Source: an uncultured Bacteroidia bacterium (GTDB taxonomy: Bacteria > Bacteroidota > Bacteroidia > Bacteroidales > Prolixibacteraceae). Taken from it: a stretch of DNA of 57,776 nt. Below, one piece after another: positions 9,816 to 18,438 of this stretch. The first letter of the stretch is position 1; each line of letters opens with the position of its first letter. A program made the translations under genes and the position numbers. The notes beneath the pieces were generated by a model. That model did not search any database. It saw nothing but the letters and a program-made list of their open reading frames with translations, and was not told the origin of the DNA. The DNA lies in assembly GCA_903850335.1 (NCBI GenBank), contig CAINLJ010000164.1, positions 1 through 57,776 of the forward strand, given 5' to 3'.

Positions 9816-10289
9816 ATGAAATCAGGAATTCCACTTGGTTATATGTTAAGCAGTAGCCGTCGGGTGTTCAAAAACCAGATGACTTCAGAATTCAGGAAAA
9901 ACAATATTTGTCTGACTTTTGAGCAGTATGTTATCTTGAAATTGCTCGAAATGAATGCAGGTTTTATCCAGCAGGATCTTGTCGAGCGCCTGCAAACCGA
10001 TAAATCCATTATCGTACGCCAAATCAATTGCTTACTGGAAAATAACTATGTTGTAACGATCCCAAATCAGGAAGATAAGAGAAAGAAAAATTTTGCACTG
10101 ACAACCCTCGGGGCATCGATTCTAGGCCTTATGAAGGAGATTGCCTCTGAAGTAACAGACAAATTACTTTCGGGAGTACCGGAGAAGGAGCTTGAGATTT
10201 TTCAAAAGGTACTTGTTATTATCCAGAATAATTGTGAAAATGAGCAAGATATCTCAAAATATAACAATGATTTTCAAAAATATAAATAA
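9816..10289 (+). CDS. MarR-family transcriptional regulator
   Basis: A 157-residue winged-helix regulator. A helix-turn-helix spans about 45-75 (NAGFIQQDLVERLQTDKS) and the wing contains NQEDKRKKNFALTTLG, the D-x-R-x(3-4) pattern typical of MarR. It begins 31 bp downstream of a perfect palindrome and runs directly into the efflux operon, so it is most simply a ligand-responsive repressor of the RND pump. The ligand is unknown. Confidence 0.88.
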   Translation: MKSGIPLGYMLSSSRRVFKNQMTSEFRKNNICLTFEQYVILKLLEMNAGFIQQDLVERLQTDKSIIVRQINCLLENNYVVTIPNQEDKRKKNFALTTLGASILGLMKEIASEVTDKLLSGVPEKELEIFQKVLVIIQNNCENEQDISKYNNDFQKYK

Positions 10290-10314
10290 ATACAATGCAA
10301 TTTTTAAAACTATT

Positions 10315-11502
10315 ATGGGAATAAATACTCAATTGAAAGGAGCTGTTATCGTTTTCATCCTGTTTCTAACAGTTTCCTGTGGCAATCAGCCCCCAAAAGG
10401 GCAACCGGGAAGTGCCGCAAAAGTAAAGGAATATCCGGTAATCACTATAAAAAACCAATCAACAACACTATTCAGGGATTATCCGACTAAACTTCAGGGA
10501 CAGCAAACTGTTGAAATCAGGTCCAGGGTAACAGGATACATCGACAAAATCTTCGTCGACGAAGGGGCGTTTGTTAAAAAAGGACAGGTCCTGTTCCGCC
10601 TGAATTCAGATGATATTCAGGCAACAGTGCGTTCAGCCGAGGCTATGGTAAAGGTTGCTGAGGCGGATGTAAGAGTAGCAGAGGTCAATGTATCAAAGAC
10701 CAGACCACTCGTCGAAAAAAATATCATAAGTAAATTCGAATTGGAAACTGTAGAATCGACGCAAAAATCTAAGGAGGCACAGCTTGCCCAGGCAAAGGCA
10801 AACCTGCAGAATGCGAAGGCAAATCTTCAGTACACCCTAATAACAAGTCCTGCGGAAGGAACCATCGGAACCTTTCCTTACCGGGTTGGAAGTCTTGTCA
10901 GCAGTTCAACGGTTGAACCACTGACTACGGTTTCGAATACTCTGAATATGTACGCTTATTTTTCGTTCAATGAAAAAGAATTCATCACCTTGACAAAAGG
11001 TCTTGAAGGGAAAAATCAGCAGGAGAAATTCAGTAAACTTCCGGAGGTTTCACTTGTAATGGCCGATAATTCGATCTACGAAAAGCCAGGCCGTATTGAA
11101 ACTGCAAGTGGCTTGATCAATTCACAGACTGGTGCAGTCAATGTTCGTGCAAGTTTCCCCAATCCGGAAGGTAATTTGTTAAGCGGGGGAAGTGGTACAA
11201 TACGTATTCCACAGGTTATGGATTCAGTAATCATCATTCCACAGAAAACATCCTATGAATTGCAGGGAAAACATTTCGTTTATGTAGTAGGTGCAGGCAA
11301 TAAAGTTCGCAATACTGAAATAGAAGTGCTGACCGGAAATTTAAAAGACTCCTACGTAGTGACGAATGGATTGGGTATCGGGGATCAGATCGTCCTTGAG
11401 GGAATAGCTGCTCTTCGAAATGATACTGAAATAAAACCTAAACCAGTCGCGACAGGGAATCTTTCGGAAAACATGGCTCCAGAAAAACAGCTTAAAAACT
11501 AA
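10315..11502 (+). CDS. RND efflux periplasmic adaptor (membrane fusion lipoprotein)
   Basis: A 395-residue AcrA/MexA-type adaptor that links the inner-membrane pump to the outer-membrane channel. The open frame extends upstream over marR, but the ATG at 10315 gives a proper lipoprotein signal, with hydrophobic residues 10-20 then TVSC (Cys22). The biotinyl-lipoyl halves (GYIDKIFVDEGAFVKKGQVL and the later LQYTLITSPAEG) flank a coiled-coil hairpin rich in Ala and Lys. The beta-barrel and membrane-proximal domains follow. It is 10 bp before the pump gene. Confidence 0.92.
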   Translation: MGINTQLKGAVIVFILFLTVSCGNQPPKGQPGSAAKVKEYPVITIKNQSTTLFRDYPTKLQGQQTVEIRSRVTGYIDKIFVDEGAFVKKGQVLFRLNSDDIQATVRSAEAMVKVAEADVRVAEVNVSKTRPLVEKNIISKFELETVESTQKSKEAQLAQAKANLQNAKANLQYTLITSPAEGTIGTFPYRVGSLVSSSTVEPLTTVSNTLNMYAYFSFNEKEFITLTKGLEGKNQQEKFSKLPEVSLVMADNSIYEKPGRIETASGLINSQTGAVNVRASFPNPEGNLLSGGSGTIRIPQVMDSVIIIPQKTSYELQGKHFVYVVGAGNKVRNTEIEVLTGNLKDSYVVTNGLGIGDQIVLEGIAALRNDTEIKPKPVATGNLSENMAPEKQLKN

Positions 11503-11512
11503 AACCAGAAAC

Positions 11513-14500
11513 ATGTTCAGAAGATTTATAGAACGTCCGATCTTATCGTCGGTAATATCGGTAATCATTGTTATTCTGGGAGTTCTAGGGCTTGTAACAC
11601 TTCCCATTGAACAATATCCCGACATAGCTCCTCCAACAATCCGTGTCTCGGCTTCGTATACGGGAGCCAATGCTGAAACAGTATTAAAAAGTGTTGTAAT
11701 TCCTCTCGAAGAACAGATCAATGGCGTCGAAAACATGACCTACATGACTTCGACGGCCAGCAATGACGGGTCAGCATCAATAGAAGTTTTTTTCAAGCAG
11801 GGAATCAATGCGGATATGGCTGCCGTGAACGTACAAAACCGGGTTGCCCGGGCTACAAGTCTGCTGCCGGCAGAGGTAATCCGTTCAGGTGTAATTACGG
11901 CAAAACGGCAAAACAGCATGTTACTCGTTTTTACTCTACGAAGTGAAAATGGAGAATTTGATGAAACATTTCTTCAGAATTACAGCAAGATCAATCTTTT
12001 GCCACAAATCCAGAGGGTAAATGGAGTTGGAGAGGCAATGGTTTTTGGAATGAAGGATTACTCGATGAGGATCTGGTTAAAACCGGATGTCATGACGTCG
12101 TATGGTCTTATGCCATCGGATGTAATCACTGCCCTGAACGAACAAAATCTTGAAGCCGCACCCGGGCGTCTAGGGGCCTTGAACCAGCAGTCGTTTGAAT
12201 ACATTCTAAAATACAAAGGGAGGCTGACACAACCAGCTGAATTCGAGAACATCGTTATCAAAGCAGATAAAGATGGAAATATCCTGCGTTTAAAAGACGT
12301 TGCACGCATTGAACTTGGTGCACTTGATTATTCAATTTCAACAACTGCAATGGAAAAACCCGGAATCGCAATGGCTGTTTTTCAGGCTGCCGGATCCAAT
12401 GCACGGGAAGTGATCATCAATGCAAAAAAAGTCCTTGAGGAGTCATCAAAGTCCTTTCCTCCCGGCGTGAAATATCAGATTCTTGTCGATGCGAACGACT
12501 TTCTTGACAGTTCAATCGAAAAGGTTATCCATACCCTTCTCGAAGCTTTCATTCTTGTCTTTATTGTCGTATTTATTTTTTTACAGAATTTCAGGGCAAC
12601 TCTTATACCAGCGATCTCAGTTCCTGTTTCCATCATTGGCACATTTTTCTTTCTTAACCTTTTTGGATTTACGATAAACCTCCTAACCCTGTTTGCGCTT
12701 GTTCTCGCGATAGGAATTGTCGTCGATGATGCCATAGTTGTGGTCGAGGCGGTACATGCCAAACTCGATCAGGGGGCAAAAAATGCCCGGGAAGCAGCTG
12801 TATCGGCGATGAACGAAATATCTTCAGCTATTGTGGCAATTACACTTGTTATGGCTGCTGTGTTTGTACCTGTGACCTTTATGAAGGGAACAACGGGCGT
12901 TTTTTACAGGCAGTTCGGAGTAACCCTTGCAGTGGCTATTGTCATTTCAGCCATTAATGCTCTTACGCTTAGTCCGGCTCTTTGTGCAATCTTCCTAAAA
13001 CCACATTCACAGAGTGCGTCACATGGGAAAGGGGTTATGCAGCGGTTTTATCTGATCTTTAACTCAGTATTTAGCTCAATGACTGACAGATACAAAAAGA
13101 CTACCAATCTTTTTATGTCACATAGGTGGATGGCGGCAGTTGTTATTTTACTTTTCTCAGGCGGATTATGGTATCTCATGGAAACTACTCCAACCGGTTT
13201 TGTACCGACTGAGGATACGGGACGTATGTTTATCGATATTAGTCTTCCACCGTCAACAGCTATGGAAAAAACGAAAATAGCCGTCGAGTCTGTTGAAGCT
13301 ATCGTGAAAAATATTCCTGAAATTGAGAGTAGAACGGCTATTGTTGGGAATTCTCTGATCAGTGGCCGTGGCAGCTCCTATGGAATGCTCATCTGTAGTC
13401 TTCATCCCTTCGAACAACGCAAAGAGAAGGGTCAGGACATCAACAGCATCATTGGAAAACTTTACATGCTGACCTCCAAACTGAAGGATGCCAAGATAAT
13501 TATCTTCACGCCTCCAATGGTTCCCGGGTTCAGTATCTCAGGAGGATTTGAATTAAAACTTGAGGACAAAACAGGAGGAGACATCAAAGTCTTTGAACAA
13601 AACGCAAGGCAGTTTCTCGGGGCTCTCAATCAGCGCCCTGAGATACAATATGCAATGACCTCTTTTAATACAAACTTTCCACAATACCAGGTTGACGTTA
13701 ATCCTGCACGATGTAAACAAGCCGGAATTACGGTGAGCAGCGTTCTGTCGGCGCTTCAGGGTTATGTCGGGGGATTTTATGCCTCCGACTTCAACAGGTT
13801 TGGAAAACAATACAGGGTAATGGTCCAGGCTGAACCAAACTACCGCGGTAATCCACAGGATCTGGACAATATTTTTGTTAAGACTTCAAATGGGGAAATG
13901 GCTCCGATAACCGAATTTGTCGCACTAAAACGTGTTTTTGGACCGGAAAACATTACCCGGTTTAACCTCTATACCTCAATTGCCGTAAATGGAGCACCAA
14001 ATTTCGGGTTCAGTAGTGGTGATGCAATCGCTGCCGTTCAGGAAGTAGCGGCTCAAACCCTGCCTCCCGGATACGGGTATGAATTTTCCGGTTTAACACG
14101 TGAGGAAAAATATTCGGGTGGACAATCAATCATGATTTTTATCCTGAGTGTTATCTTCGTCTTCTTTCTTCTGGCGGCTCAGTACGAAAGCTACGTGCTT
14201 CCATTCTCGATTATTTTTTCGCTGCCTATCGGTATCTCAGGTGCTTATATTTTTGCCAAAATTATGGGTGTGGAGAATAACATTTATCTCCAGATCTCTC
14301 TGATTATGCTCATCGGTCTGCTCGCTAAAAACGCTATTTTAATCGTTGAATTCGCATTGCAGCGACGTCACAGGGGAATGTCGATCGTACAGGCGGCCAT
14401 CGAAGGTGCCACAGCCCGTTTACGACCCATTCTCATGACTTCATTTGCTTTTATTTTTGGCTTGATTCCACTTGTGATTGGCGGAGGTGTTGGAGCAAAC

Positions 14501-14665
14501 GGTAACCGTTCAATTGGTGTCGGATCGGTAGGAGGAATGTTTATCGGAACAATGATTGGTATCCTTGTCATTCCAACTATGTTTGTAATATTCCAGACTC
14601 TTCAGGAAAAAATAAAAAAACCTGAAATTCCTCAGATTACCGGATTGGACGATATGGAAGAATAG
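11513..14665 (+). CDS. RND multidrug efflux pump, HAE1/AcrB family
   Basis: Proton-driven inner-membrane exporter of 1050 residues, the normal length for AcrB/MexB proteins. The N-terminus MFRRFIERPILSSVISV and LPIEQYPDIAPPTI are family hallmarks. TM4 carries the proton-relay aspartate pair in GIVVDDAIVVVE (about 400-411), and the TM10 lysine lies in GLLAKNAILIVEF. Two large periplasmic loops and twelve helices can be traced. It is the middle gene of the tripartite operon. Substrates are probably hydrophobic drugs, solvents or bile-like compounds, which is inference from the family. Confidence 0.95.
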   Translation: MFRRFIERPILSSVISVIIVILGVLGLVTLPIEQYPDIAPPTIRVSASYTGANAETVLKSVVIPLEEQINGVENMTYMTSTASNDGSASIEVFFKQGINADMAAVNVQNRVARATSLLPAEVIRSGVITAKRQNSMLLVFTLRSENGEFDETFLQNYSKINLLPQIQRVNGVGEAMVFGMKDYSMRIWLKPDVMTSYGLMPSDVITALNEQNLEAAPGRLGALNQQSFEYILKYKGRLTQPAEFENIVIKADKDGNILRLKDVARIELGALDYSISTTAMEKPGIAMAVFQAAGSNAREVIINAKKVLEESSKSFPPGVKYQILVDANDFLDSSIEKVIHTLLEAFILVFIVVFIFLQNFRATLIPAISVPVSIIGTFFFLNLFGFTINLLTLFALVLAIGIVVDDAIVVVEAVHAKLDQGAKNAREAAVSAMNEISSAIVAITLVMAAVFVPVTFMKGTTGVFYRQFGVTLAVAIVISAINALTLSPALCAIFLKPHSQSASHGKGVMQRFYLIFNSVFSSMTDRYKKTTNLFMSHRWMAAVVILLFSGGLWYLMETTPTGFVPTEDTGRMFIDISLPPSTAMEKTKIAVESVEAIVKNIPEIESRTAIVGNSLISGRGSSYGMLICSLHPFEQRKEKGQDINSIIGKLYMLTSKLKDAKIIIFTPPMVPGFSISGGFELKLEDKTGGDIKVFEQNARQFLGALNQRPEIQYAMTSFNTNFPQYQVDVNPARCKQAGITVSSVLSALQGYVGGFYASDFNRFGKQYRVMVQAEPNYRGNPQDLDNIFVKTSNGEMAPITEFVALKRVFGPENITRFNLYTSIAVNGAPNFGFSSGDAIAAVQEVAAQTLPPGYGYEFSGLTREEKYSGGQSIMIFILSVIFVFFLLAAQYESYVLPFSIIFSLPIGISGAYIFAKIMGVENNIYLQISLIMLIGLLAKNAILIVEFALQRRHRGMSIVQAAIEGATARLRPILMTSFAFIFGLIPLVIGGGVGANGNRSIGVGSVGGMFIGTMIGILVIPTMFVIFQTLQEKIKKPEIPQITGLDDMEE

Positions 14666-14697
14666 TTTATAGTACATTATTTATCAAATGTTTATTC

Positions 14698-16077
14698 ATG
14701 ACAACTAAAATATTATTCCTTGCCGGATTGGCAATTGCAATCTGGTCATGCAGCATCCCGCAGCATTTCGAACGCAACACTGTAAATACCGCCGGTCTTT
14801 ATGGGGTGGCTGAAAGTTCCGATTCTGCAACAATAGCAAATAAACCGTGGCGGGCTATTTTTACTGACGAACAACTCCAAAAACTGATCAACGAGGGTTT
14901 ACAAAACAACCCTGACCTTCAGATAGCTATACAGAAGGTTATCCAGTCTGAGGCGTATCTTTCACAGAGCAAAGCCGCCTTATTTCCTGCCCTTTCGCTT
15001 GGTGCAAACGGCAATCATACACGAAATCCGGAATCTGTCTACCCAACGGGTCCTTCAGAAACCGGAACATGGCAGATAGGAGCCGAGGCAAGCTGGGAAA
15101 TCGATATCTGGGGAAAGCTGAGTAGTTCGAAACGCGCTGCCTATGCTAATTTCCTTTTCAGTGATGCAGGTAAGAAAGAGGTGCAGACACGTTTGATTGC
15201 CAATATTGCAACGATGTATTACAGTCTGACTGCACTGGATGCAAAACTTGCTATTACAAGGCAAACAGTTAAAAATGATATTGAGCAGGTTGAGATCATG
15301 AAGGTGCTGAAGGAAAGCGGTAAGGTCACAGGTGCTGCAATCGTGCAGACAGAAGCAATACGTTATGCAGCAGAGGTGACAATTCCAGACCTTGAACAGC
15401 AAATCCGGGAGACTGAAAATGTCATTTGCCTCCTGATCGGTCGGGTTCCGGGCAAAATTGAGAGGAGAGCCATTGAAGACCAGCCTGAACCGGTAGTTTT
15501 AAAAACAGGAGTACCGGCCAGCCTTCTTGACAATCGTCCAGATGTTATGCAGGCAGAATTCAATGTAATGTCCGCCTATGAAGTGACGAACAGTGCACGG
15601 GCGAGCTTCTATCCATCGCTTACATTATCGGCTTCCGTAGGATTTGTAGCCACTAATATCAATCAGTTTTTCGATCCCAGAACATTTGCTTCCAACATCA
15701 TTGGTGGCCTTGCCCAGCCCTTGTTCAACAAAAAATTGAATACCACCCGGTTAAAAGTAGCCAAATCCCAACAGGAGGAAGCGTTACTCAATTTCAGGAA
15801 TACACTCTTAAAAGCAGGTGAAGAAGTATGTAATGCAATGGGGTCTTACGGATGGTCAACACAGAAAATTGCACTTCGCAAACTCCAGATTGGGGCATTG
15901 GTTAAATCGGTGGATTATACAAATGAATTACTCACTTATGGTTCGGCCAACTATTTCGAAGTACTAACCGCGAGAACCAGCCTCCTGTCTGCCCAGCTAA
16001 GCAGCATTAACGACCGCCTTCAACAGCAGAACGCAGCCGTCGCTCTTTATCGGGCCGTTGGTGGTGGATGGAAATAA
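14698..16077 (+). CDS. Outer-membrane efflux channel lipoprotein, NodT/OprM family
   Basis: A 459-residue TolC-type channel with two OEP repeats. The N-terminus is a lipoprotein signal ending IWSC (Cys18), as in OprM. The first repeat includes WRAIFTDEQLQKLINEGLQNNPDLQIA (about 53-79), and the second starts near DNRPDVMQAEFNV (about 280). It completes the export path of the two preceding genes, 32 bp downstream of the pump, and is probably co-transcribed with them. Confidence 0.93.
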   Translation: MTTKILFLAGLAIAIWSCSIPQHFERNTVNTAGLYGVAESSDSATIANKPWRAIFTDEQLQKLINEGLQNNPDLQIAIQKVIQSEAYLSQSKAALFPALSLGANGNHTRNPESVYPTGPSETGTWQIGAEASWEIDIWGKLSSSKRAAYANFLFSDAGKKEVQTRLIANIATMYYSLTALDAKLAITRQTVKNDIEQVEIMKVLKESGKVTGAAIVQTEAIRYAAEVTIPDLEQQIRETENVICLLIGRVPGKIERRAIEDQPEPVVLKTGVPASLLDNRPDVMQAEFNVMSAYEVTNSARASFYPSLTLSASVGFVATNINQFFDPRTFASNIIGGLAQPLFNKKLNTTRLKVAKSQQEEALLNFRNTLLKAGEEVCNAMGSYGWSTQKIALRKLQIGALVKSVDYTNELLTYGSANYFEVLTARTSLLSAQLSSINDRLQQQNAAVALYRAVGGGWK

Positions 16078-16117
16078 TTTCATTACCTGTATTTATTGAA
16101 ATTCATCTGGTTCCATT

Positions 16118-16303
16118 ATGAAAGGTAAGCATGACTTTCAGATAGATGCCGAAGTGAAGACAAATAATGACCGTTACCGGCTTTCACTTTCAGTTGGTCT
16201 GGAAGGTGGTTTTTCGTCGCTTACAATCATAAGTAACAATCGCAGTTCGATCTCATACAATGGCGAGATCATTGCCCCTGATAAGCCGAAAGATAATAAG
16301 TAG
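16118..16303 (+). CDS. Small hypothetical protein
   Basis: A 61-residue ORF after the efflux channel gene. It is polar, beta-rich looking (NDRYRLSLSVGLEGGFSSLTIISNN), with no signal peptide and a lysine-rich end (DKPKDNK). I recognise no family. It is 40 bp downstream of the channel gene and could be the operon's last member. A minus-strand ORF overlaps it (16174-16407) but has less protein-like composition. Homologues in relatives would decide whether it is real. Confidence 0.4.
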   Translation: MKGKHDFQIDAEVKTNNDRYRLSLSVGLEGGFSSLTIISNNRSSISYNGEIIAPDKPKDNK

Positions 16304-16348
16304 TCAAAGTTATAGCATTGCAGGTTTCTATTGTGTTCACAGATATGA

Positions 16349-16378
16349 TTTGGATTGAAAACAATATTCGTATATTTG
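16349..16378 (+). promoter_or_regulatory. Probable promoter of the AI-2E family gene
   Basis: TATATTTG at 16371-16378 matches the Bacteroidota -7 consensus TAnnTTTG. TTTG at 16349-16352 lies 18 bases upstream as a -33 element. The gene starts 28 bp downstream, leaving a short leader. Confidence 0.6.
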
Positions 16379-16406
16379 TTCTGATCAACCTCTAAATCAT
16401 AAACCA

Positions 16407-17480
16407 ATGGGACTATCTAAATTCAGCTCATCAAATTTTGAGATCGAAAAAACTGTGGATACTCTGATTCGTCTGGGGTTACTATTTTTTCTCATTGGTC
16501 TGTGCATAAGTTTTATTATGCCTTTTGGTTTAGTGCTTATTTGGGGAGCCATCATTGCCATAACCGTTTATCCGGTCTATCTAAAGACATTAAAATTAGT
16601 GAAAGGGCGTAAGATTTTGGCCTCTTCAATCGTTACTCTCCTTATGCTTAGCATTTTAGTCATTCCAACATGGATTTTAACAAATTCAATGCTAACCGGC
16701 ATCATGCATTTCCGCGATATTTATAATCAAGGACAACCATTGGTTCCGCCTCCGGGTAATGAGGTGCGTGACTGGCCATCGTTTACGAAGCCCCTTATTA
16801 ATTTTTGGCAGAGTGCATCCGATAATTTGCAGGGTGTAATCATCCAGCACAGGGATCAGCTTGCAGAACTTGGGAAGTGGTTGTTAGCTGCTTTGACAGG
16901 ATTTGGTAAAGGTGTCGTTCAATTTCTCATTTCCATATTATTGGCAGCAGTTTTTCTTGTCTATGCAGTACCGTTAACAAATTCTTCAATTAAGGTATTC
17001 AAAAAACTCGCTCAATCGAAGGGTGAGTATTTTGCTGCACTCACCATAGGAACGATTCGCAGTGTTGTAATTGGGATCCTTGGTGTGGCTGTAATCCAGG
17101 CTGCTATGGCCGGGGTAGGACTTTTTTTGGCAGATATTCCCTTTCCGGGATTATGGACCCTGTTATGTCTGGTGCTTTCTATTATCCAGATTGGCTCGTG
17201 GCCTGTCCTCATTCCTTTAACCATTTACATGTATTCGACAACAAACCCGATAGTCGCCACATTGTTTGCTGCGTGGATGGTTATTGTTGTATTCGCGGAC
17301 AATTTCTTGACACCTGTTCTGTTGGGTCGCGGGTCAGCAGTACCTATGCTTGTACTACTAATGGGATCTATGGGTGGCTTCATTACAATGGGATTCTTAG
17401 GATTATTTGCAGGTGCAGTAATCCTTTCAATTGGATATAAACTTTTTGTAGCCTGGATAGGGGGTGAGGAACAAGACTGA
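16407..17480 (+). CDS. AI-2E family transporter (TqsA/PerM type)
   Basis: A 357-residue membrane protein with about eight helices in the AI-2E transporter arrangement: two N-terminal helix pairs, a polar middle (about 100-150) and a C-terminal bundle. The family motif region PFPGLWTLLCLVLSIIQIGSWPVLIP (shown here in part) and the end DNFLTPVLLGRGSAVP are characteristic. The family includes E. coli TqsA, but many members carry ions or unknown solutes, so autoinducer export cannot be claimed. It has its own promoter and convergent transcription with the following beta-barrel gene. Confidence 0.85.
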   Translation: MGLSKFSSSNFEIEKTVDTLIRLGLLFFLIGLCISFIMPFGLVLIWGAIIAITVYPVYLKTLKLVKGRKILASSIVTLLMLSILVIPTWILTNSMLTGIMHFRDIYNQGQPLVPPPGNEVRDWPSFTKPLINFWQSASDNLQGVIIQHRDQLAELGKWLLAALTGFGKGVVQFLISILLAAVFLVYAVPLTNSSIKVFKKLAQSKGEYFAALTIGTIRSVVIGILGVAVIQAAMAGVGLFLADIPFPGLWTLLCLVLSIIQIGSWPVLIPLTIYMYSTTNPIVATLFAAWMVIVVFADNFLTPVLLGRGSAVPMLVLLMGSMGGFITMGFLGLFAGAVILSIGYKLFVAWIGGEEQD

Positions 17481-17523
17481 ATGACCCTTTTTCATTACTA
17501 AACACAAGGATCCGGGAAAGAGA

Positions 17524-18144
17524 TTAAAAAAGTTTTACTCCAACAGATAATGTGAGCGTTTTACCCTTGTCGGCAAAGCCAATTTTAGAGATGTCACCCT
17601 CAGTGGTGTTAGTAATCCCCCATGAATAACGGACATCAAACGTTAAGCTCATAACATCGAGACTGGCGCCCAACTGCCAGTCCCAAATATTCTTTTTGAA
17701 ATTCTGAGGATCAAAATTCGGAAGATTAGAGCTTATACTGCTGCCGCTTTGAACAAACGACATCGCAGGACCGGTATACGCACGTACAGAAGCTAATTTT
17801 AGATCAATCAATTTAAAACCAATAAGTAACGGAACCTGAATCGTCTTGAGGTTTAGATTTTGATATCCCGCCGTCCCAGTTGCAGAAGTTGAATTTGTAG
17901 TACTGTTTAATGTCCCGTACAGGACTTCAGGCTGAAAATATAGTCTTTTACCTTTAATCCGGGCAAAGGCACCAATGCTATAACCGGATTTAGCTTCAGT
18001 AATAAAATCTCTGTAGGAATAGTTTAATGGACTTCCTGTTGCGAATTTACTGGAATTAAAACTTCCTTTGAGTCCCAGATCAAATTGTGCAAATGTTGTG
18101 AGAACAATTGCAACAAGGCTTATTGTGAGAATAATCTTTTTCAT
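17524..18144 (-). CDS. Outer-membrane beta-barrel protein (PorT-like)
   Basis: A 206-residue protein with a cleavable signal (KKIILTISLVAIVLTTFAQ) followed by alternating beta strands and the Bacteroidota barrel opening FDLGLKGSFNSSKFA. The length fits an eight-stranded OmpA/PorT-type barrel, and it ends with the usual aromatic-containing strand TLSVGVKLF. It stands alone on the minus strand. Its role is unknown; many relatives are structural or immunogenic porin-like proteins. Confidence 0.75.
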   Translation of the reverse strand: MKKIILTISLVAIVLTTFAQFDLGLKGSFNSSKFATGSPLNYSYRDFITEAKSGYSIGAFARIKGKRLYFQPEVLYGTLNSTTNSTSATGTAGYQNLNLKTIQVPLLIGFKLIDLKLASVRAYTGPAMSFVQSGSSISSNLPNFDPQNFKKNIWDWQLGASLDVMSLTFDVRYSWGITNTTEGDISKIGFADKGKTLTLSVGVKLF

Positions 18145-18381
18145 CGTTTTGTATTGTTTTATGAGGGAAAGATATAAATTTTTCTGTTACCTTCCTGGAA
18201 TGGAAAATAATTTTTGAGTTAAGGATTCTGAGGTTCATTATCTCAAATCCTGATCACGATCAAAATTCATTTTCGCCCTGCTGAACCTTAAACCATTCTG
18301 TTTGTTAATTCTCACACAGTCAATCAAGCATAAACTATTAACCAGATATTTCAACAACGTTACAGAATACTTTATTTTTAT

Positions 18382-18389
18382 TAAATTTG
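18382..18389 (+). promoter_or_regulatory. Possible -7 promoter element for the ABC transporter operon
   Basis: TAAATTTG matches TAnnTTTG and lies 50 bp before the gene start. No clear -33 TTG is found at the expected distance, so this is a weak call. The remainder of 18145-18438 shows no gene. Confidence 0.35.
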
Positions 18390-18438
18390 ATAAAGTAATT
18401 GTTGTACAACTCTTTTCATTTTCAGTTAATCGACTCAT

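Noticed and set aside
10192-10314. Longer N-terminus of the efflux adaptor
   Set aside because: This part overlaps marR out of frame and would place the lipoprotein signal 41 residues from the start; ATG 10315 gives a normal signal.
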